From: a virus
Length of the DNA stretch: 20,750 bases
IMG/VR virus record: IMGVR_UViG_3300020450_000120
Location: 1 to 20,750 of that record
Strand: one strand, 5' to 3'
Below the pieces are notes generated by a model that did not search any database, had not been told where the DNA came from, and was given only the letters and a program-made list of their open reading frames with translations. The position numbers were made by a program, and so were the translations under genes. Positions 15,978 through 20,750 of the stretch are shown here, piece by piece (position 1 is the first letter of the stretch; each line of letters starts with the position of its first letter).

Positions 15978-16453
15978 AAGTACAAAGATTTTTGAAAAAA
16001 TGTGAAGAATTTACAATTTGCTCAGAATTTGGAGAAACTGGATCTTGTGCAATAGAATTGGCAAAAGAAAGAATGACCCTGTATCAAATTGTTGTTAAGG
16101 GATCTGGTAGAATGGCTAAAACATTTGATTCTGAATATCTTGAGGGCGATTGTAAAAATAAAATTATGACAGACTTGAGAAAATTTATGGGATGTGATAC
16201 AATATTTGAATCTTATGAACCTTTTCATATGTATGGATTCAATACCTTATCAAGAGATACAGATTGGGAAGGAAGGTTGATACGAGAATCCTTTGAGGGT
16301 GATTGTCAAAGTTGGTTAATATGTTTTGATGGTGAACCAGTTATTAATGGAAATAAATTAAAAGTTATGGATTATGCAAAATTAACAAATAAATGGTATG
16401 ATGTAGATATAAATGATTCGATTGTGGGAGTGTTCACAAAAAATGGAATATAG
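15974..16453 (+). CDS. Hypothetical protein, 159 aa, beta-rich, possibly cupin-like
   Basis: No family is recognised. The sequence shows alternating strands such as MTLYQIVVKGSGRM, SWLICFDGEPVI and DSIVGVFTKNG with little predicted helix. This layout and the end loosely recall small cupin or beta-barrel proteins, but there is no clear H-x-H metal motif; H85, in the PFHMYGF segment, is the only His. There are five Cys, four of them in the first 75 residues plus one in the DCQSWLICF segment region. Translation is supported by AAGGAGG eight bases upstream. The start overlaps the previous stop by four bases and the following gene probably overlaps its end by 11 bases, so it belongs to the cassette operon. 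Confidence 0.6.
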   Translation: MKVQRFLKKCEEFTICSEFGETGSCAIELAKERMTLYQIVVKGSGRMAKTFDSEYLEGDCKNKIMTDLRKFMGCDTIFESYEPFHMYGFNTLSRDTDWEGRLIRESFEGDCQSWLICFDGEPVINGNKLKVMDYAKLTNKWYDVDINDSIVGVFTKNGI

Positions 16454-16955
16454 AAACATTATGACTTACGGTATTGATAGAACAAAGACTGTAATAAACA
16501 CTTCTTTTAAATTAATAAAAAATATTAGATTTAATAATGATCGAGAAATACAGGAGATGATTCATAAACTGGATCTTCTCAAAACTGAAAAATTCAATAG
16601 AGTTCTTATACCTGATTTTAATTATAGTATTCGAGATAATTTTTTAATTTACAATGTTGATTTTATAAAAGGTTATCCTCTAGGAACTGCTACAGAACCT
16701 TTTATTAGTATTGTTAAGGAGGATGTGGTTGAAAGAGATTCTGATTGGACATTTTCTGATTATCATATGACTAATTTCATAGTTGAGGCTCAAACTGATA
16801 AATTATATGCTGTAGATTTTCAATCTTTTAGTTACATCCCTGATAAAAATTTAAGGAGAGAAATATGGAATAATTGCCAACAAACTCACCAACAAATTTT
16901 TAAAGGTATATCAAACAATAAATGGGTCAGACCTAAGATAAATTACACGCATTAA
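16443..16955 (+). CDS. Miniature protein-kinase/APH-like protein
   Basis: A 170-aa protein from this start. Two segments resemble the C-lobe of the kinase or aminoglycoside-phosphotransferase fold. FLIYNVDFIKGYPLG looks like the hinge (usual form l-x-m-e-y-i-x-G-x-x-L). SDYHMTNFIV, then LYAVDFQSF, looks like the catalytic loop and the metal-binding Asp: D106-x-H-x-x-N111 and D125-F126. No glycine-rich loop or ATP-lysine lobe of usual size precedes it; only about 70 residues lie before the hinge. It may be a reduced kinase, a pseudokinase or a sugar-kinase-like enzyme. The start is uncertain: ATGs at 16413, 16443 and 16461 are in frame. I chose 16443 for the GGGAG at 16426-16430 and short overlap. 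The end overlaps the next ATG by one base. Confidence 0.55.
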   Translation: MEYRNIMTYGIDRTKTVINTSFKLIKNIRFNNDREIQEMIHKLDLLKTEKFNRVLIPDFNYSIRDNFLIYNVDFIKGYPLGTATEPFISIVKEDVVERDSDWTFSDYHMTNFIVEAQTDKLYAVDFQSFSYIPDKNLRREIWNNCQQTHQQIFKGISNNKWVRPKINYTH

Positions 16956-17452
16956 TGATTACAAAAAAAGAACTTCAAAAAATTTATGAGTGGGCAAAAC
17001 AAACTCACTTCCCATTAAAAAAAGCACCAACAGCTGAGGGGTATTCCAATAAAGATATTTACATTTCTTGGTTGAAGGGTGCAGGTAAAAAAGTATTCAT
17101 TCGTAAAAAAATTATGACTGATGAAGTTGTTGATATTTTGTTAAAGGACGAGATTATTTTCGCAACTTTTTCTACGTTTGAATCTGGAACTATTTTAAAT
17201 CCTCATCGTGATCCTGACGTATATCCTTGTCGGTACAAGAGAATACAACTTCCACTTAGGATTCCTAATCGAAATCATTGTTTTATGATTTGGGATAATA
17301 AGAAAATACTTTGGAAGGAGGGAGTAGCTCAGGTGTACCCTGTTATGGATGTAACACACGAAGGATATAATCTCTCGACAAAACCAATGGAATTTGTTAT
17401 GATAGATGTAAAACTAGATACTATTGTAGAAAATGAAACTTACTCGCAATGA
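16955..17452 (+). CDS. Aspartyl/asparaginyl beta-hydroxylase-like 2OG oxygenase
   Basis: A 165-aa protein with the layout of the aspartyl/asparaginyl beta-hydroxylase family: H84-R-D86 in LNPHRDP, then RIQLPLRIPN, then a W-x-x-G segment (ILWKEGVAQVYPV), then distal H135-E136 in THEGYNLS, then FVMIDV. H84, D86 and H135 would bind iron. In the family the 2OG-binding Arg lies ten residues after the distal His; here that place is Met (M145), with Lys143 close by. It may therefore use Lys, bind 2OG differently, or be inactive. The core is near the minimum size for the family and there is no signal peptide. It begins at a TAATG junction with the kinase-like gene, so the two are translationally coupled. 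Confidence 0.7.
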   Translation: MITKKELQKIYEWAKQTHFPLKKAPTAEGYSNKDIYISWLKGAGKKVFIRKKIMTDEVVDILLKDEIIFATFSTFESGTILNPHRDPDVYPCRYKRIQLPLRIPNRNHCFMIWDNKKILWKEGVAQVYPVMDVTHEGYNLSTKPMEFVMIDVKLDTIVENETYSQ

Positions 17453-17615
17453 GGTTATGCTTTTGAGAGGTGCATTATATACAAAAAGAATGTATAAAGG
17501 TATGAAACATATCCCTCATGGTGCGGTTGTGTGGGAAGATTGGATGGAGGATAGTTTTGTAAAAGTAAATAAGTATGTTAAAGAACACTACCCTGATATG
17601 CCAGATTGGAAATAA
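17433..17615 (+). CDS. Small hypothetical protein, 60 aa
   Basis: No family is recognised. The protein is basic and mostly helical at the start (TRNEVMLLRGALYTKRMY) and ends in an aromatic-rich acidic part (VVWEDWMEDSF, HYPDMPDW). It overlaps the hydroxylase-like gene by 20 bases and its stop overlaps the next ATG by one base. Continuous tight packing and the lack of an alternative explanation for this gap support it as a real gene. The ATG has only a weak ribosome site, but the overlap could couple its translation to the gene before. Confidence 0.5.
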   Translation: MKLTRNEVMLLRGALYTKRMYKGMKHIPHGAVVWEDWMEDSFVKVNKYVKEHYPDMPDWK

Positions 17616-18238
17616 TGCAAGACTTAAATGTTAAATTATTTGATACTCCATTTCCTCATTTAATTGCTAAGAATTTTTATGATGAGTCTGAATTAAAACT
17701 TATCTGGGAAGAACTAGATTTTTATACTAAAGATGGTAAATTGTTTGAAGCCAAAGATTTTGGTGGAGTTGTAGATAAAACAAATTCTAAGGCAATATTT
17801 TTAGATGATGTTTATTCAAAAAAATATCGAAGACTCTCAAACATTCTAACTGTTAATCGTAAAATATTTGATGATAGGATTCTTGAAGCATTTTCTTACA
17901 TTCACGATTGTTGTTCGATTGCAAAATTTGTAAATTATGATGTAACTAAAGTTAGATATTATCATAATGATGAGTATTATGAACCACATACCGATAAAAC
18001 AGTACAATTTTTAGGATTTTCATATTTTTATCGTGAACCAAAAAAGTTTGAAGGAGGTGAATTAATATTTCCTAAATACAACTACTCGTTTGAATGTGAG
18101 AATAATTCTTTAATCATGATGCCCGGCTGGGTAGAGCATGGAGTATCAAAGGTTAGTATCCATAACTCAGATTATTTTGATGGGTATGGTAGATATGCCA
18201 TTACGAGTTTTTTTAGTAATAGAGAACGTGATAAATAA
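17615..18238 (+). CDS. 2OG-Fe(II) oxygenase (prolyl-4-hydroxylase-like)
   Basis: A 207-aa protein with a complete 2OG/Fe(II) site: H125-T-D127 in YEPHTDKT, distal H175 in VEHGVSKV, and R193 in GRYAITSFF as the 2OG anchor. FEGGELIFP and NSLIMMPGW are the usual core strands. The opening, LFDTPFPHLIAKNFYDE, is the common start of phage and bacterial enzymes of this type. The ATG at 17615 (TAATG junction) is preferred over an in-frame TTG at 17606. Of the oxygenase-like genes here, this one has the most canonical active site. It closes the cassette, and its last codons, GAT AAA TAA, carry a late-promoter motif for the following fibre gene. The substrate is unknown. Confidence 0.85.
   Translation: MQDLNVKLFDTPFPHLIAKNFYDESELKLIWEELDFYTKDGKLFEAKDFGGVVDKTNSKAIFLDDVYSKKYRRLSNILTVNRKIFDDRILEAFSYIHDCCSIAKFVNYDVTKVRYYHNDEYYEPHTDKTVQFLGFSYFYREPKKFEGGELIFPKYNYSFECENNSLIMMPGWVEHGVSKVSIHNSDYFDGYGRYAITSFFSNRERDK
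18230..18237 (+). promoter_or_regulatory. T4-type late promoter motif GATAAATA
   Basis: Identical to the motif at 8063-8070 and likewise embedded in the last Asp-Lys-stop codons of the preceding gene. It lies 19 bases before the ATG at 18257. The predicted leader is about 13 bases and has no clear Shine-Dalgarno. Confidence 0.55.
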
Positions 18239-18256
18239 CTAAAAATGTTTTGATAA

Positions 18257-20557
18257 ATGCCTAATATAAGAAAGACTTTTAATTTCAGGGATGGAGTTCA
18301 AGTTGATGACGAGGTTCTCGTTGTCAAAGGTGATCGAGTAGGCCTTGGAACTACATCACCTGATAAGACTTTAGATGTACGAGGTAATGCACAGGTAATA
18401 GGAATCGTAACTGCAAATAATTTAGATATAAGTGGAGTGGGAACATTTGGTGGTATAAAAGTAGGTACAGGAATAACTTTAGATGCAACAAGTGGTGTAA
18501 TATCTGCTACGAGTTTTAAAGGAAACGGTGCAACACTATCTAATTTACCTACTTCACAATGGACAAATGTTAATGTAGTGGGTGCAGGTGCATCACCAAT
18601 TTATGTTGATGGTAATGTTGGTATCTTTACCGAAAATCCTGTAAATAGATTCCAAGTTGGTGGAGATCCCAACAATGGTGTTGGTGTTGGTATCAATTCA
18701 GAAGGAGATATAATAGCATCAGGTATAATTACAGCAACAGATTTCAAAGGGTCATTCATAGGAAATGTAACTGGTAATTTAACTGGAACTGCATCAAACG
18801 CAACCCTAGCAGCCTCTGCAACAGTTGCTACTAATGCACAAGGATTAACAGGCACACCAGATATAACTGTTAATAACATTGAATCAACTGGAATAAGCAC
18901 TCTCCCCACACTTGAAACAACTGATCTTACAGTTCCAACTCTTAAAGGATATAGCACTCTTAGATCAATACATGGTTCTTTAACCACATTAGTTGTGACT
19001 GTGGCCGCAAAGACTTCCGCACATAGGTATAATGGACAAGGAAGCAATAATGGTTTCCTCATAGACGGAGTTTCAGCACCATTTCTAACATTTACACCCG
19101 GCCGCACATATCGTTTTGATGTTTCGGATGGTTCTAACGCACAACATCCTTTACGTTTCTATTATGATGCTGATAGAACAACTGCATATCCATTATCTTC
19201 ATATACAATATCTGGTACTCATGGTACTGGTAGTGCATATATTGAGATAGTAGTAAGTGACACTACACCTACAGTTTTACATTATGGTTGCTCAAATCAT
19301 CCTTTGATGGGAAATGGTATTCAGACAAACTCAAATGTATTAGACACAGAACATAATTCAACAGTCAGAGGATCAATGACTGCTACGAGTTTTGTTGGTA
19401 ACATTACAGGAGATGTTACTGGTAACGTAACTGGTGATGTAACTGGTAATGTAAATGCAACATCAGGTGTATCAACATTTACTACACTTGATATAAATGG
19501 GGATGTTGATATAGACGGACACGCAGAATTAGATGCACTTAATGTGGCAGGGGTGGTTACTGCTACTAGATTTGTTGGTGATATTCAAGGCCCTGTCGTG
19601 GGTAATGTAACCTCACCTGTTTCAAGTATTGGAATTGCCACAGGTACGAGTTTAGGAATTGGAACTGGAACTGCAAATTCAAATATTCAAATTGTAAGTT
19701 CAAGTGCATCATCATTAACTATTGGTAAAGGTGGTGCAGTTGGTGTAAATAACTTGCAACTAAGATATGGAGGTGGGGCTTCAAGATTTAGTGGAAGTAA
19801 TGCACTAGATTTAATTAATAGTGGTGACGGACATTTTAACTACTTCTTAAGTGGAACTAATAGTTTTGTATGGCATAAGGGTAATTCAAATGAGTTAATG
19901 GCACTTACCGATACAGGGAACTTGGGTATCGGAATTACAAATCCATCACATAAGTTATCAGTAGATGGAACTTCAAGGGTTTCAGGAGTTGCTACATTTC
20001 AAAATGCAGTATTCATTGATGGTATATTAACAGTTAATGATGCCACAATTAGTAATCTAACTGGTAATGTTACTGGTAGTATTAAAAGTACTGTTGGTAT
20101 GTCAACTCTAACTCATTTAGAAGCAACTGAAAGTATTGGAATAGGTATCACAGGAAGTGGAAACTTCCTTAATATTTCTGCTGATAGTGGAAAGAGATTT
20201 GTTGTTACAGATTTAGGTCATGTGGGAATTAAAACCACAGGTAGTTCTAGTATTGAACTTGATGTAAGAGGTGATATACGAGCTCAACATGGTCTAGTGG
20301 TTGGTAGAAGTCAACATAGTGAAAAATCAACCCTAGATTTTTCTGATCTTGTAAATATTGATCCTGATGGAACAGGTAATCGTGCTAAAATTGCATATAT
20401 GTTTCCACCAAAAGTTAATAATGCTCAACGAAATGCCTTTGTAAGAAGGAGTAATGGTCAAGCTTTAAGTGCAGCTGAAGATGGTGCGATTGTATATAAT
20501 ACAGATGCAAATAAACTTCAAGTATATGTTCATCCAAATTGGGTCAACCTACACTAA
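18257..20557 (+). CDS. Modular tail-fibre protein with an internal cupredoxin-like domain
   Basis: A 766-aa virion protein. The N-terminus has RKTFNFRDGVQVDDEVLVVKG and then GLGTTSPDKTLDVRG, a common fibre repeat (G-[IL]-G-T-x-x-P) that recurs as GIGITNPSHKLSVDG near 555-570. V-x-G-[IV]-x-T units and GN[IV]TGDVTGN repeats form the shaft. Residues 255-355 are a distinct domain resembling blue-copper proteins, listed separately. The C-terminus, GAIVYNTDANKLQVYV and then a final NWVNLH, is a frequent fibre end that folds without S74. There is no S74 chaperone. A late-type promoter motif lies directly upstream; an ATG-TTT-TGA mini-ORF (18245-18253) sits in the leader. A strong terminator follows. 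Its likely role is a long fibre or a whisker-like protein. Confidence 0.8.
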   Translation: MPNIRKTFNFRDGVQVDDEVLVVKGDRVGLGTTSPDKTLDVRGNAQVIGIVTANNLDISGVGTFGGIKVGTGITLDATSGVISATSFKGNGATLSNLPTSQWTNVNVVGAGASPIYVDGNVGIFTENPVNRFQVGGDPNNGVGVGINSEGDIIASGIITATDFKGSFIGNVTGNLTGTASNATLAASATVATNAQGLTGTPDITVNNIESTGISTLPTLETTDLTVPTLKGYSTLRSIHGSLTTLVVTVAAKTSAHRYNGQGSNNGFLIDGVSAPFLTFTPGRTYRFDVSDGSNAQHPLRFYYDADRTTAYPLSSYTISGTHGTGSAYIEIVVSDTTPTVLHYGCSNHPLMGNGIQTNSNVLDTEHNSTVRGSMTATSFVGNITGDVTGNVTGDVTGNVNATSGVSTFTTLDINGDVDIDGHAELDALNVAGVVTATRFVGDIQGPVVGNVTSPVSSIGIATGTSLGIGTGTANSNIQIVSSSASSLTIGKGGAVGVNNLQLRYGGGASRFSGSNALDLINSGDGHFNYFLSGTNSFVWHKGNSNELMALTDTGNLGIGITNPSHKLSVDGTSRVSGVATFQNAVFIDGILTVNDATISNLTGNVTGSIKSTVGMSTLTHLEATESIGIGITGSGNFLNISADSGKRFVVTDLGHVGIKTTGSSSIELDVRGDIRAQHGLVVGRSQHSEKSTLDFSDLVNIDPDGTGNRAKIAYMFPPKVNNAQRNAFVRRSNGQALSAAEDGAIVYNTDANKLQVYVHPNWVNLH
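19019..19321 (+). other. Cupredoxin-like domain with His/Cys/His/Met ligand set
   Basis: This covers residues 255-355 of the 766-aa fibre. The strands are FLIDGVSAPFLTFTPGRTY, then RFDVSDGSNAQHPLRFYY, then AYIEIVVSDTTPTVLHYGC, then SNHPLMGNG. The pattern of a [PG]-G-x-x-Y-x-F strand, then a His-Pro, then a C-x-x-H-x-x-M loop is that of type 1 copper (plastocyanin-like) sites. The ligands would be H297, C345, H348 and M351. Copper binding is inferred from motif only. The surrounding sequence is ordinary fibre repeat, so this is an inserted module. Confidence 0.65.
19397..19456 (+). repeat. Five 12-bp tandem repeats coding G-[ND]-[IV]-[TN]
   Basis: Five successive four-codon units (Gly-Asn/Asp-Ile/Val-Thr, the last ending in Asn) form part of the fibre shaft. 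Copies differ mostly at third positions. A related GNVTGNLTG stretch occurs earlier at about 18764-18790, so unit number may change by slippage or recombination. Confidence 0.7.
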
Positions 20558-20639
20558 AATTTTAAATTTTATACATACTCTGTATGGTTTGTTCGGGAAA
20601 CTATAAGTTCTTATAAGACCAGATGCGAAACTGGCACAC
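20558..20639 (+). other. Intergenic hairpin-rich leader to the terminator
   Basis: No gene is seen. Three small stem-loops lie in a row: CATAC-TCT-GTATG (20574-20586), TATAA-GTTC-TTATA (20602-20615) and CCAG-N8-CTGG (20619-20634). They may stabilise the mRNA end after the fibre gene, but the stems are short and could be chance. Confidence 0.35.
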
Positions 20640-20662
20640 CCCCCTGCACAGGGGGTTTTTTT
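20640..20662 (+). terminator. Intrinsic terminator after the fibre operon
   Basis: CCCCCT (20640-20645) pairs with AGGGGG (20650-20655) around the loop GCAC, directly followed by seven T (20656-20662). A GC-rich stem like this in AT-rich DNA is a clear rho-independent terminator on the + strand. It ends the structural transcription unit. Confidence 0.9.
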
Positions 20663-20663
20663 G

Positions 20664-20672
20664 TGTTATGAT
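20664..20672 (+). promoter_or_regulatory. Extended -10 promoter for the downstream helicase-like gene
   Basis: TGT-TATGAT (20664-20672) is an extended -10 matching five of six -10 positions. It begins two bases after the terminator T tract. No good -35 exists, since that region is the terminator stem. The start of transcription would fall near 20679, giving a leader of about 15 bases before the ATG at 20694. Confidence 0.45.
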
Positions 20673-20693
20673 GGGTTCATTGATGAGATATTA

Positions 20694-20750
20694 ATGCCCC
20701 TAAGACCCCACCAGACTACAGCATTACAAGCAATGACTGACTATTCCAAA
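20694..20750 (+). CDS. N-terminus of a probable superfamily 2 helicase (partial)
   Basis: Nineteen codons are visible before the window ends, reading MPLRPHQTTALQAMTDYSK. The L-R-P-H-Q start followed by a helix with A-[LV]-x-A-[ML] is the Q-motif-like opening of many SF2 DNA helicases, where a Walker A motif follows shortly after. UvsW-type helicases have this pattern but normally after a long N-terminal domain, which is absent here. The separate promoter and preceding terminator fit an early or middle replication/recombination gene. The assignment rests on very little sequence. Confidence 0.45.
   Translation, partial: MPLRPHQTTALQAMTDYSK

Noticed and set aside
17606-17617. TTG at 17606 as start of the last oxygenase
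   Set aside because: The ATG nine bases later forms the TAATG junction seen elsewhere and leaves the family N-terminus intact.
19397-19456. Short tandem repeats as a CRISPR array
   Set aside because: They are contiguous in-frame 12-bp units without spacers and encode a fibre motif.
20588-20640. A tRNA gene suggested by GTTCG and stem-loops
   Set aside because: The arms do not form a cloverleaf: no acceptor stem pairing, no anticodon arm of seven-base loop, and the next stem is the terminator.

Overview
The window is a virion-structure region of a T4-like marine myovirus. A cyanophage of Prochlorococcus or Synechococcus fits best; a T4-like phage of SAR11 is the main alternative. The reasons are AT-rich DNA, tightly packed co-directional genes joined by ATGA or TAATG overlaps, a T4-type baseplate hub and spike set, giant modular fibre proteins, several 2-oxoglutarate/Fe(II) oxygenases and T4-late-like GATAAATA motifs. 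All supported genes lie on the + strand. The assignments come from protein motifs read by eye; no database search was run.

Region 1 (8-6850) is one chain of six overlapping or near-touching genes for the tail hub. They encode a tape-measure-like or hub-associated protein, a gp27-like hub protein, a gp5-type OB-fold protein without lysozyme, a 696-aa structural protein, a separate beta-helix spike protein (gp5 C-terminal-like) and a collar-domain short-fibre protein. In T4 the OB, lysozyme and needle parts are one gp5 chain. Here OB and needle are separate genes and no lysozyme domain is seen between them.

Region 2 (6851-8071) holds a first 2OG-Fe(II) oxygenase and two small genes behind sigma70-type promoters. 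The second small protein begins with a motif like the T4 capsid targeting sequence.

Region 3 (8063-15030) opens with a GATAAATA late-type promoter. It encodes a 1957-residue fibre ending in a self-cleaving S74 chaperone domain, then a glycine-rich protein that resembles a gp38-type tip adhesin.

Region 4 (15031-18238) is an accessory cassette between two fibre operons. It has its own extended -10 promoter, three more 2OG-oxygenase-like proteins (one HxE variant, one aspartyl-hydroxylase-like, one prolyl-hydroxylase-like), a miniature kinase-like protein and three unrecognised proteins.

Region 5 (18230-20750) starts with a second GATAAATA motif and encodes a 766-aa fibre carrying an internal cupredoxin-like module with a complete His/Cys/His/Met copper-ligand set. 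A strong intrinsic terminator follows, then an extended -10 promoter and the first 19 codons of a probable superfamily 2 helicase, marking a change from late structural to probable early or middle transcription.

The most unusual items are the blue-copper-like module in a tail fibre, the oxygenase-plus-kinase-like cassette beside a glycine-rich adhesin, and the CTS-like basic small protein.
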